A stretch of DNA of 64,000 bases from an uncultured Pelagibacteraceae bacterium (GTDB taxonomy: Bacteria > Pseudomonadota > Alphaproteobacteria > Pelagibacterales > Pelagibacteraceae): NCBI GenBank assembly GCA_902594235.1, contig CACJLJ010000001.1:186001-250000 (forward strand), written 5' to 3'. The notes beneath the pieces were generated by a model. The model worked only from the letters and a program-made list of their open reading frames with translations, was not told the origin of the DNA and searched no databases. The position numbers and the translations under genes are program-made. The number at the start of each line of letters is the position of its first letter. Position 1 is the first letter of the stretch. This document shows positions 10,203 to 17,010 of this stretch, one piece after another.

Positions 10203-11333
10203 ATGAAAAATTCTAAGCTTAAAATAATTTTAGATGGAACAGTACTAGCCATGGCTGCAGAAAACAATTTAGCTAGAACAGGTATTTTTTTCGTAATAAA
10301 AAATTTATGTGATAGTTTATTATTAAGAGATGATATTAATCTTAAAATAATTACCTCAGTCGAAATGAAAGACAAGATGTCGTCATTTTATTCAAATCAT
10401 CCTTATAAAGATTGTCTGGACTTACAAGATGTTGCTTTTGGACAAGAAAAGTTAAATTTTATAATGCCATTTCATCCAGCAAGTCATGATATTTACAAAA
10501 TTTCTAACTCAAATATCTTTCAAATTATTTATGATTTCTCATTTCATTTTTGCCCAGAATTAAAAGATGGAAATATCAAATTCGAAAAAAGTATTTTAAG
10601 ATCATTAAATTCAAAAAGTCATGCATTATGTATATCAAAAAAAACCAGGAATGATCTTTTATCAATTTCCGATATTGAACCAAGGAAGGTGGGTGTTTTT
10701 TACCCTGGTTTAAGGGATGATTTAATAAGTGATCGAGAAAAAAAGATAGACAAAAAAGATTTTAGTGTAAAAAAGTTTCTAAAAATACCAGAGGACTCAA
10801 AATATGTTTTGTGTTTATCTACTCTTGAACCAAGAAAAAATTTAGAAACATCTTTAAAGATTTTTGAAAATCTAATTTCTAAGTTTAAATTAAAAAAATT
10901 ATATTTAGTACTTACTGGCGCTAAAGGATGGGGTAAATCAGAGGAATTTATAAAGATGCTTCCTTATGAAATAAGGAAAAAGATTATACTTACCGGTTAT
11001 GTTGATGACAAGATTGTTTACAGTCTTTATAAGTCATGTCTCTGTTTTTTATACCCTTCTTTTTATGAAGGATTTGGTTTACCTCCCTTGGAGTCTATGG
11101 CGAGAGGAACTCCAGTAGTAATTTCTGATAGGGGTTCACTTCCTGAAATATTTGGAAGTGTAACAAAAGTATTTGATCCCTATGATATTAATGGAATGTC
11201 CTCAATAATTTCTTATTGGTATGAAAATCCAGAGAAAAAAAACTTAGAAAGTCAAAAATTGAAAAATTTTGCAAAATCATTTTCTTGGAAAAAATCCACT
11301 AAAGAAATAATCGATTTTATTAATAAATTTTAG
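10203..11333 (+). CDS. Glycosyltransferase family 4 (GT-B) enzyme
   Basis: The 376-residue protein has the C-terminal GT-B nucleotide-sugar domain of GT4 enzymes: YVLCLSTLEPRKNLETSLKI near residue 200, ILTGYVDDKIVYSLYK near 262, and the diagnostic FYEGFGLPPLESMARGTPVV near 284, whose glutamates bind the donor sugar. The N-terminal half (residues 1-190) is the more variable acceptor domain. It follows the preceding glycosyltransferase by 8 bases and precedes a methyltransferase-like gene by 57, so the three probably act on one surface polysaccharide. No membrane segments are seen; the enzyme should be cytoplasmic. Confidence 0.87.
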   Translation: MKNSKLKIILDGTVLAMAAENNLARTGIFFVIKNLCDSLLLRDDINLKIITSVEMKDKMSSFYSNHPYKDCLDLQDVAFGQEKLNFIMPFHPASHDIYKISNSNIFQIIYDFSFHFCPELKDGNIKFEKSILRSLNSKSHALCISKKTRNDLLSISDIEPRKVGVFYPGLRDDLISDREKKIDKKDFSVKKFLKIPEDSKYVLCLSTLEPRKNLETSLKIFENLISKFKLKKLYLVLTGAKGWGKSEEFIKMLPYEIRKKIILTGYVDDKIVYSLYKSCLCFLYPSFYEGFGLPPLESMARGTPVVISDRGSLPEIFGSVTKVFDPYDINGMSSIISYWYENPEKKNLESQKLKNFAKSFSWKKSTKEIIDFINKF

Positions 11334-11390
11334 TCAATGGGCAAAATTATATTGATTGAACTATTAAACTATAAATTATAATACTTTTTA

Positions 11391-12068
11391 ATGAAACATT
11401 CAGATTTTTATAATTGGTTTGATACAATTTCCTCAAAATTAGGAGTTAGAAAAGATTCATTTTATCAAATCTTTAAATATCTTGATGATATGCCCGATCC
11501 AATAATTATCGTAGAAACTGGTTGCTTGAGAATAAAAGATAATTTTTCTGGCGATGGTCAAAGTACTTTATTATTTGATAGGTATACACAATTTAGAAAT
11601 AAAAATTCAAAAGTCTATACAGTAGATATTGACCCAAATGCAACAAAGACCTGTTCTGAAATTGTAAGTAAAAATGTTTCAATTAATACCGGTGATAGTG
11701 TTAAATATTTAAATGATCTAACTGAGAATTTTATTGAGAACAATGTAAGTGTTTCACTATTTTATCTTGATAGTTTTGATTGTAATTGGAAATCGCCTGA
11801 ACAATCGTCTCAACATCATTTAAAGGAATTGGTAAGTATAAAAAAAATTTTAAAAAAGGAAACCTTAGTTGTCGTAGATGACTCACCAATAATAGGATAT
11901 TTGCAACAATCAAAAATTAAAAAAGAAAACCTTGAATTAATTAAGCCAGGATTGGTTCCTGGACCCACTATTGCTGGTAAAGGAAATTTAGTTCATGAAT
12001 ACGCGGTTCATGTTGGGGCAAAGATTTTATTTTCAAATTATCAAACAGCCTGGATTGGATTTAATTAA
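11391..12068 (+). CDS. Class I SAM-dependent methyltransferase-like protein
   Basis: A 225-residue protein with a Rossmann-like pattern: IIIVETGCLRI near residue 37 in the position of the SAM-binding motif I, then VYTVDIDPNA near residue 79 with an acidic residue ending strand 2, and VSLFYLDSFD near 120 in place of motif IV. A late VVVDDSP supports a Methyltransf_24-like domain. The usual GxGxG is not intact, so binding of SAM is inferred. It closes the glycosyltransferase patch and may modify a glycan sugar. It ends 76 bases before the half-tRNA that marks the next island. Confidence 0.6.
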   Translation: MKHSDFYNWFDTISSKLGVRKDSFYQIFKYLDDMPDPIIIVETGCLRIKDNFSGDGQSTLLFDRYTQFRNKNSKVYTVDIDPNATKTCSEIVSKNVSINTGDSVKYLNDLTENFIENNVSVSLFYLDSFDCNWKSPEQSSQHHLKELVSIKKILKKETLVVVDDSPIIGYLQQSKIKKENLELIKPGLVPGPTIAGKGNLVHEYAVHVGAKILFSNYQTAWIGFN

Positions 12069-12098
12069 TTCATTTCAATTGAAATACAAAAGAGAAAC

Positions 12099-12126
12099 TT
12101 GCCAGAATTAAAAAAAGTATTATAAG
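12099..12126 (+). promoter_or_regulatory. Probable sigma-70 promoter of the interrupted tRNA gene
   Basis: TTGCCA (12099-12104), a 16-base spacer and TATAAG (12121-12126) fit the sigma-70 consensus and lie 18 bases before the first base of the half-tRNA. I infer that this was the original promoter of the CAT-anticodon tRNA. It now reads into the restriction-modification island and could drive the methyltransferase genes that start at 12348. Confidence 0.55.
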
Positions 12127-12143
12127 TAAAGAGACAATTTTAA

Positions 12144-12183
12144 GGGCCTGTAGCTCAGTTGGTTAGAGCAGTACACTCATAAT
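12144..12183 (+). pseudogene. 5' half of a CAT-anticodon tRNA (left island junction)
   Basis: These 40 bases are identical to the first 40 of the complete tRNA at 16320: acceptor 5' strand, D arm and anticodon loop through CATAAT. The sequence then diverges (TTACGACTC instead of GTATTGGTC). No T arm or 3' acceptor strand follows, so it cannot be a functional tRNA. It marks the left crossover region of the island. Confidence 0.88.
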
Positions 12184-12258
12184 TTACGACTCAAAAAAAT
12201 ATCTCAAATTAGTATTTAAAATCAACCTCCATTAGAGGATTTGTTTTTCTATAAAAAT

Positions 12259-12288
12259 TTACCAACTATTTACCAACGAATGCAATTA
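12259..12288 (+). repeat. Left copy of island direct repeat (TTACCAAC doublet)
   Basis: TTACCAAC occurs at 12259-12266 and 12270-12277 and is followed by GAATGCAATTA. The 21 bases at 12268-12288 are identical to 16217-16237 near the other end of the island, in the same orientation. Spaced short direct repeats just inside an att junction resemble arm-type integrase or directionality-factor sites, which is my inference. Confidence 0.65.
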
Positions 12289-12294
12289 TCCACA
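12286..12294 (+). promoter_or_regulatory. Consensus DnaA box
   Basis: TTATCCACA, a perfect consensus DnaA-binding 9-mer, directly adjoins the left island repeat. A lone box may be chance or may serve the element; no cluster that would suggest an origin is seen. Confidence 0.35.
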
Positions 12295-12347
12295 CAATTT
12301 AAATGTTTTACATTTTGGTTTTTTTTATGCGAGATGTATAAGAGATT

Positions 12348-13376
12348 ATGCTTTCAGTTAACGATTTTTTTTCAGGTTGTGGTGGTCTCTCACAAGGATT
12401 TAAGGAAGCAGGATTTAAAATTCAAGTTGCTGTGGATAAAGAAGAAGCATTTTTAAAAACTTTTTCACATAATTTTAAAGATTCTCAAACCAAAAATTTA
12501 GATTTGGGTGATAGCAATACTCTTAACGATATTCCTAAATCAGATATTATTATTGCCGGTCCGCCTTGCCAAGGATTTTCAATTACTGGGCCAAGGAATA
12601 TTGATGATCCAAGAAATAAATTATATTTATCAGTTTTTGAAACTTTAAAATTAACAAATCCAAAAGCTTTTGTAGTTGAGAATGTGAGGGGTTTAAAAAC
12701 CATGTGGGGAGGAAATGTTTTTAAGGAGATAATTAAAAAATTTGAAAGTGCAGGATATATAGTTACTGAAAGTTTATTAAATTCAGCTGATTATGGAGTT
12801 CCGCAAATTAGACATAGAGTGTTTATTGTAGGTATAAAAAAAGAACTTAATAAAAAATTTGAATTTCCTAAACCAGAATTTGATAAAGATGATTATATCA
12901 CATGTGGTGAGGCTATAGGTAATCTACCAAGTCTTGAGAATGGAGAATTAAAAAGTAATGATTATAACGAAAAACCAACAACAAACTATCAAAGGTATGT
13001 AATGGATAGTAATAAAATTTATAATCATGAAGCTACATTGCACAAACAATTTGTAAAAGACACAATAGCTTTAGTCCCAGAAGGTGGTAATTATAAAGAT
13101 CTACCAAAAGGAGTAGGCGATAGTAGAAAGTTTAATGAGGCGTGGACCAGATATCATAGTAAAAAACCCTCAAGAACAATAGATACAGGTCACAGAAATC
13201 ATTTTCATTACAAATGGAATAGAGTGCCAACAATAAGAGAAAATGCTAGACTCCAATCCTTTAAGGATAGTTTTGAATTTTTAGGAACAAAAACTTCTCA
13301 AAATGTTCAGGTGGGAAATGCTGTGCCACCTTTATTAGCATTTAAAATTGCGAAAGAACTTAAGAAATTTCTTTAA
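12348..13376 (+). CDS. C5-cytosine DNA methyltransferase 1 of the island
   Basis: This enzyme transfers a methyl group to C5 of cytosine in a specific DNA sequence. The 342-residue protein has the ordered family motifs: motif I DFFSGCGGLSQGF (residues 5-17), motif IV with catalytic Cys in GPPCQGFS (about 72-79), motif VI ENVRG (about 111), motif VIII QIRHRVFIVG (about 154), and motifs IX/X RENARLQSF and QVGNAVPP at the end. The target-recognition region between VIII and IX is short (about 120 residues). Its stop overlaps the start of the second methyltransferase by one base (TAATG), which ties the two to one operon. It probably protects host DNA from the convergent nuclease. Confidence 0.95.
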   Translation: MLSVNDFFSGCGGLSQGFKEAGFKIQVAVDKEEAFLKTFSHNFKDSQTKNLDLGDSNTLNDIPKSDIIIAGPPCQGFSITGPRNIDDPRNKLYLSVFETLKLTNPKAFVVENVRGLKTMWGGNVFKEIIKKFESAGYIVTESLLNSADYGVPQIRHRVFIVGIKKELNKKFEFPKPEFDKDDYITCGEAIGNLPSLENGELKSNDYNEKPTTNYQRYVMDSNKIYNHEATLHKQFVKDTIALVPEGGNYKDLPKGVGDSRKFNEAWTRYHSKKPSRTIDTGHRNHFHYKWNRVPTIRENARLQSFKDSFEFLGTKTSQNVQVGNAVPPLLAFKIAKELKKFL

Positions 13377-14521
13377 TGAGTATTAAATTTATAGATTTAT
13401 TTTCAGGTTGTGGTGGTTTAACGGAGGCCTTTTTAAACAATAAAAAATTCTCTCCAATAAAAATTATTGATAATGATAAATTTTGCTACGACACTACAAT
13501 TCATAGACTTAAAAAACTTAAGTTTAAAAATCCTGACAAAATTGCGCAACTAAAGGATATTTCAAGCAATAAAACAATTAATGATTTCAAAAACATTAAG
13601 TCAGATATTGTGATTGGAGGGCCTCCATGTCAGGCTTATTCAGTTGCAGGCAGAATTAGAGATAAGCATGGTATGAAAAAAGATTATAGAAATTACCTTT
13701 TTGAGTCATTTCTAAAGATTATTAATTACAGCCAACCGAAGTTCTTTGTAATGGAGAATGTTCCAGGAATGCTAAGTGCAAAACCAGGAAATATCAAAGT
13801 TACAGTTAGAATTAAAAAAGAAACTGATAAAATCAAATATTATATCCCTGAAAATTTATCTGAATGTGTATTTGATTTATCTAAATACGGCGTACCTCAG
13901 AAAAGGAAAAGAGTGATTATATTTGGAGTAAATAAAAAATTAAAAAACTTCAAATCAATATCAAAGAAATTTTACGAAATATTAAGATCCCAGGAACTAA
14001 AAAAAATAATTACTGTAAAACAAGCTATTGGAGATTTGGATAAATTTTACCCTTTAAACAAAATTATAAAGATTAAAGGAAGAAAATTTTCCCACAAATC
14101 AAATTCAAAAAAACCAGATCATTCTCCGAGATTTCATAATGAGAGAGATATAAAGATTTTTAAACTTTTAGCTGAAGATATAGAGAAAAAGAAATTCAAG
14201 TATAAAACGATAAAAGAATTACAAAAACTTTATACAAGAATTGTTGGAAAAAAATCTAATATTCATAAATATTATGTACTTAGAAAAGATGAGCCAAGTA
14301 ATTTAATACCTTCGCATTTATACAAAGATGGCTTGAGACATATTCATTACGACTCAAAACAAGCACGATCAATTACGGTAAGGGAAGCGGCGAGACTTCA
14401 ATCATTTCCAGACAATTTTGAATTTATTGGACCAATGACTGAACAATACAAAATGATTGGAAATGCAGTTCCACCTAAATTTTCTAATTATTTATCTAAA
14501 GTAATTCTTAAATTAACTTGA
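13376..14521 (+). CDS. C5-cytosine DNA methyltransferase 2 of the island
   Basis: A second complete 5-methylcytosine enzyme, 381 residues: motif I DLFSGCGGLTEAF (residues 6-18), motif IV GPPCQAYS with the catalytic Cys (about 82-89), motif VI MENVPG (about 125), motif VIII PQKRKRVIIFG (about 174), motif IX TVREAARLQSF and motif X MIGNAVPPKF. It differs from its neighbour in the target-recognition region, so it is not a recent tandem copy. Two C5 enzymes side by side are common where the target is asymmetric and each strand needs its own enzyme; that is the reading I favour here. It converges on the nuclease gene with a 9-base overlap. Confidence 0.95.
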   Translation: MSIKFIDLFSGCGGLTEAFLNNKKFSPIKIIDNDKFCYDTTIHRLKKLKFKNPDKIAQLKDISSNKTINDFKNIKSDIVIGGPPCQAYSVAGRIRDKHGMKKDYRNYLFESFLKIINYSQPKFFVMENVPGMLSAKPGNIKVTVRIKKETDKIKYYIPENLSECVFDLSKYGVPQKRKRVIIFGVNKKLKNFKSISKKFYEILRSQELKKIITVKQAIGDLDKFYPLNKIIKIKGRKFSHKSNSKKPDHSPRFHNERDIKIFKLLAEDIEKKKFKYKTIKELQKLYTRIVGKKSNIHKYYVLRKDEPSNLIPSHLYKDGLRHIHYDSKQARSITVREAARLQSFPDNFEFIGPMTEQYKMIGNAVPPKFSNYLSKVILKLT

Positions 14522-15517
14522 TTTATTTTTCACACTGAAATCCGCAAAATACTGACCTTCACCTAAAAGAGTAAGATCTATTGTATCTCTTCCATATTTT
14601 TTAAAATCTGACTCTGTAAAAGGTTTTCCACTCTTAATATTCATTCGTTTACGTAAATATTCTCCGAGTAATTTATTAGGTTTAAATGATCTAAATCCTT
14701 TATAAATATGATAATTATTTATTTTTTTTCCTTTTTGTTCAAATGTAATCGCCATAACTTCACCATCATCAAACAAGAACTCCGCGTTAGATTTTGGTTT
14801 CTTTTTATTTCTCGTCCATCCAGTTCCAACCATTACATTAACACCTTGGTTTGGAAAAAGTTCCGGCAATTCCTCTATAATTGCAGGTCTTAAAGGTACA
14901 TAACAATCATTTATATGAACATGATGACCTTTAAGCTTTTCTTGACCTATATTGATTCCGCCTTTTAAACCTCCTTTGGAGTCTCTAAGAGATAATCTAG
15001 CAGCAGGTGGTGATCTAGATATAATTTGGTCCAAATAAAGATTTTTAATTGCTAATTTGTTTTTCTCAGTAGAAATAAATTTATGCTCTTTACATAGCAC
15101 GCTATCTTCAATTGCATCTTGAATATAATTTTCTGTATTTTCATGATCCTCATTTTTTATATTATATAAAACTTCTTGGTAATCATTTAGAAGACCTGAA
15201 ACGGAAAAATTTGCAGAACCAGATATAATCTCCACAATTTTCTTATCTTTTAACCAACAATATATTTTTGAGTGATTATAGTGTTTCTTATAATAAATTT
15301 TTAAATTTTTATACCTTTCTGATAATTCAACATATTTTTTATGGTAAGTCTCTTGTAGTGATTTAAGGATACCTAATATTACAGTAACATTAATATCCTC
15401 TTTAGAGATTTTTTCTATTGGGACTGGTCCAATATAACCACTTAGAACTAAAAGTTCATCTGCCTTATTATATTTATGTCTTTTTATAATAAGATTTTCT
15501 AAATCTTTTAAATGCAT
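14513..15517 (-). CDS. Phospholipase-D-type restriction endonuclease (NgoFVII-like)
   Basis: The 334-residue protein has an N-terminal PLD-type nuclease domain with the HxK motif in YNHSKIYCWLKDKK and the trailing GSANFSVSGL (residues about 98-126). Its C-terminal region (VPLRPAIIEELPELFPNQG, FLFDDGEVMAI, GEYLRKRM, FKKYGRDTIDL) resembles the DNA-binding half of NgoFVII/NgoAVII-family restriction enzymes. Members of that family cut DNA without ATP or a metal ion and, as far as I know, recognise GC-rich five-base sites. Placement next to two methyltransferases supports a restriction role. It follows the 112-residue ORF by 15 bases on the minus strand. Confidence 0.82.
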   Translation of the reverse strand: MHLKDLENLIIKRHKYNKADELLVLSGYIGPVPIEKISKEDINVTVILGILKSLQETYHKKYVELSERYKNLKIYYKKHYNHSKIYCWLKDKKIVEIISGSANFSVSGLLNDYQEVLYNIKNEDHENTENYIQDAIEDSVLCKEHKFISTEKNKLAIKNLYLDQIISRSPPAARLSLRDSKGGLKGGINIGQEKLKGHHVHINDCYVPLRPAIIEELPELFPNQGVNVMVGTGWTRNKKKPKSNAEFLFDDGEVMAITFEQKGKKINNYHIYKGFRSFKPNKLLGEYLRKRMNIKSGKPFTESDFKKYGRDTIDLTLLGEGQYFADFSVKNKSS

Positions 15518-15532
15518 TGACTTAATAAATTT

Positions 15533-15871
15533 TTATAGTTCTTCATTATGCCAGGTAAAGAGGTCTGCTTCAAAAGGAATATTCCTAAAATTCAATAGTT
15601 CTTTATATTTTTTAAGCCTGTCCTCTTTTTTAGCACTTTTTAAGTATGTGAGGATTTCATCGTATGTTAGTCCTTTCAAATTATTTTTTTTCACATCCAC
15701 ATACTCCTCATATTCCATACCTGCTATTGCATAGCCTTTATTAGGGTCTATGTGTTCTGCATAACTGATTGTATCTTCAGATTCTTTGAGAATATCGTAC
15801 CAATGAGCAACCTGATTTTTATTATCAAAAAGATAATCTTTTCTATAATCAAACAGTTCTAACTGTTGCAT
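15533..15871 (-). CDS. Unknown 112-residue protein of the island
   Basis: First gene of the minus-strand pair with the restriction enzyme, 15 bases upstream of it. The protein is acidic and aromatic-rich (QQLELFDYRKDYLFDNKN; AHWYDILKESEDTISYAEH), with a helical middle (YDEILTYLKSAKKEDRLKKY) and no signal peptide or membrane segment. I recognise no family. Being co-directional and upstream of the nuclease, it could be an accessory subunit, a specificity or stability factor, or a regulator; a helix-turn-helix is not evident, so the controller-protein idea is weak. Confidence 0.7.
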   Translation of the reverse strand: MQQLELFDYRKDYLFDNKNQVAHWYDILKESEDTISYAEHIDPNKGYAIAGMEYEEYVDVKKNNLKGLTYDEILTYLKSAKKEDRLKKYKELLNFRNIPFEADLFTWHNEEL

Positions 15872-15955
15872 TTTTTTGAAGTATTTAAATTGAGAAAATT
15901 AATTAACAATTAATAATATAATCTTTAATTATGTCTTAAGTATGATAAGATTAAT

Positions 15956-15994
15956 TAGTCCTGATTTAGAACATAACTCTACTTGCTAGGACTA
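15956..15994 (+). promoter_or_regulatory. Inverted repeat in the leader of the 57-aa ORF
   Basis: TAGTCCT (15956-15962) and AGGACTA (15988-15994) are perfect 7-base inverted repeats separated by 25 bases. They lie 24 bases before the ATG of the small ORF and inside the region shared by two divergent transcripts. They could form a leader hairpin or bind a regulator; no match to a known operator is recognised. Confidence 0.35.
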
Positions 15995-16018
15995 TAAACA
16001 AAACGCTAAAGGAGAAAC

Positions 16019-16192
16019 ATGAAAATAATAATACAATCAATAAGAGACTTTTTTAAATCAAAAGAAAAAAAAGGTTTAAAACCTATATTCTTTGAAAGCA
16101 TTGGAGATCAAAATACACCAAGAGATGAAAGGCTTAAGAAACTGATAAATGTTTTAGAAAAAAATGGATTTAAAATTAAAAATAAAAGATAA
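16019..16192 (+). CDS. Small basic protein of the island, 57 aa
   Basis: ATG at 16019 follows a strong ribosome-binding site (AAAGGAG at 16008-16014) and the frame runs to TAA at 16192. The 57 residues are basic (IRDFFKSKEKKGLKPIFF and RLKKLINVLEKNGFKIKNKR), with one probable amphipathic helix at the C-terminal half. No family is recognised. The good start signal supports a real gene. Small basic proteins beside att sites are sometimes recombination directionality factors, but there is no sequence proof here. It is divergent from the nuclease operon. Confidence 0.6.
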   Translation: MKIIIQSIRDFFKSKEKKGLKPIFFESIGDQNTPRDERLKKLINVLEKNGFKIKNKR

Positions 16193-16206
16193 GGTCTTGA
16201 ATTTAC

Positions 16207-16237
16207 TTACCAACGGATTTACCAACGAATGCAATTA
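16207..16237 (+). repeat. Right copy of island direct repeat (TTACCAAC doublet)
   Basis: TTACCAAC at 16207-16214 and 16219-16226, then GAATGCAATTA. Bases 16217-16237 are identical to 12268-12288 at the other end. The spacing between the two octamers is one base longer here (12 against 11). The repeat lies about 80 bases before the intact tRNA. Confidence 0.65.
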
Positions 16238-16319
16238 CAAAAGGAAATAAATAGAAACAAAACAAAAACATTGGAGCTTGATTAACTTTTAATTTGGTAT
16301 AAAACCTAGACTTATTGAA

Positions 16320-16396
16320 GGGCCTGTAGCTCAGTTGGTTAGAGCAGTACACTCATAATGTATTGGTCCCAGGTTCGAGTCCTGGCGGGCCCACCA
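16320..16396 (+). tRNA. tRNA with CAT anticodon (probable tRNA-Ile2, possibly Met)
   Basis: A 77-base canonical cloverleaf with encoded CCA: acceptor GGGCCTG/CGGGCCC (one T-G pair), D arm AGCTCAGTTGGTTAGAGC, anticodon stem GTACA/TGTAT with loop CTCATAA, and T arm CCAGG TTCGAGT CCTGG. The CAT anticodon fits elongator Met or the AUA-reading Ile2 whose C34 becomes lysidine. The CTCATAAT loop followed by TTGGTC and a GGGCC acceptor resembles bacterial Ile2 more closely, from memory. A TATAAA box at 16298-16303 inside the island would provide its -10 element, so the island appears to supply the promoter and 5' half. Confidence 0.93.
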
Positions 16397-16404
16397 AATA
16401 TCAT

Positions 16405-16995
16405 TCAGTTTTTAGCAAAGGTATCCAATGCTTGAAACAAAGAATTTATATCTCCATTATTCGTATTCAAGATTGAGGCAAATTCTTCTTTTTGAGTTCT
16501 AGCTAAACTTAATCCTTCTATAATAAGATCTCTAATTAAAGGACTATCTTTTTTTTTCGTATAAATTCTCCAGTCAATTTTAATATCTGGTCTTTGTCCA
16601 TCACTTTTTAGAATGCTATTAACTATTGTATAATTTTCATTTAAAACTTCTTTACTATTAACATCTATCTCTGGGTTTGAATATTCAGCCAACCTACTCG
16701 AAAAGCTTTTTAAAAAATATCTTTCAAACAACTTTGAATATTCGCTTTTTTGTGATCCATCTAATGTTTTTCTAACTGAACCTAAAGTATAAAACCCTAT
16801 ACCTTTTATATCTACAGTTTCTTTTGCAACAATTTTTAGTTTATCCATTTTTTCCTGTTTAGAGATGTTTTCATTTAATATCTCTGAAGCTCTATTAATT
16901 GTAGATTGAACAAAAACTTCAGCATCCATTGAATAAGCATTAGCGAATGTAGTGAAAAAAATTATTATTGAAATTAATGCTTTATTAAGTTTCAT
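16405..16995 (-). CDS. mlaC: Periplasmic phospholipid-binding protein MlaC
   Basis: MlaC shuttles phospholipid between the outer-membrane MlaA complex and the inner-membrane MlaFEDB transporter. The 196-residue protein starts with a signal peptide (LNKALISIIIFFTTFANAYS, cleavage near residue 21). It has the family pattern FVQSTINRASEIL, GIGFYTLGSVRKTLDGSQK, KLFERYFLKSFSSRLAEY and, at the end, IDWRIYTKK...IIEGLSLARTQKEEFASIL. It lies 15 bases downstream of mlaA in a two-gene minus-strand unit. The transporter genes mlaFEDB are not in this window. Confidence 0.92.
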   Translation of the reverse strand: MKLNKALISIIIFFTTFANAYSMDAEVFVQSTINRASEILNENISKQEKMDKLKIVAKETVDIKGIGFYTLGSVRKTLDGSQKSEYSKLFERYFLKSFSSRLAEYSNPEIDVNSKEVLNENYTIVNSILKSDGQRPDIKIDWRIYTKKKDSPLIRDLIIEGLSLARTQKEEFASILNTNNGDINSLFQALDTFAKN

Positions 16996-17010
16996 CAGTA
17001 TAAAAATGAT

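Larger units (their letters stand above)
12142..16359. mobile_element. tRNA-associated restriction-modification island
   Basis: A 42-base sequence beginning AAGGGCCTG and ending ACTCATAAT occurs at 12142-12183 and again, identically, at 16318-16359, where it forms the 5' part of a complete tRNA. Between the copies lie two DNA methyltransferases, a restriction enzyme, a 112-residue unknown and a 57-residue ORF, plus matching repeats near both ends (12259-12288 and 16207-16237). This is the pattern of an integrated element with attL and attR. No integrase gene is present, so the element may have lost it or move with help in trans. The duplicated tRNA part is the 5' half, opposite to the common 3'-end arrangement. 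Confidence 0.75.

Noticed and set aside
12241-12456. A 71-residue plus-strand frame across the left island repeat and the start of methyltransferase 1.
   Set aside because: It overlaps the methyltransferase start in another frame, has no ribosome site and includes the repeat sequence; it looks like a shadow.
15898-15914. Inverted repeat ATTAATT-AAC-AATTAAT in the divergent intergenic region of the island.
   Set aside because: Made only of A/T in its arms and short; in this base composition it is expected by chance, so it is not listed as an operator.
12142-16396. Search for an integrase, transposase or excisionase within the restriction island.
   Set aside because: No frame shows tyrosine- or serine-recombinase motifs; all larger frames are accounted for by the methyltransferases, nuclease and the 112-residue protein.
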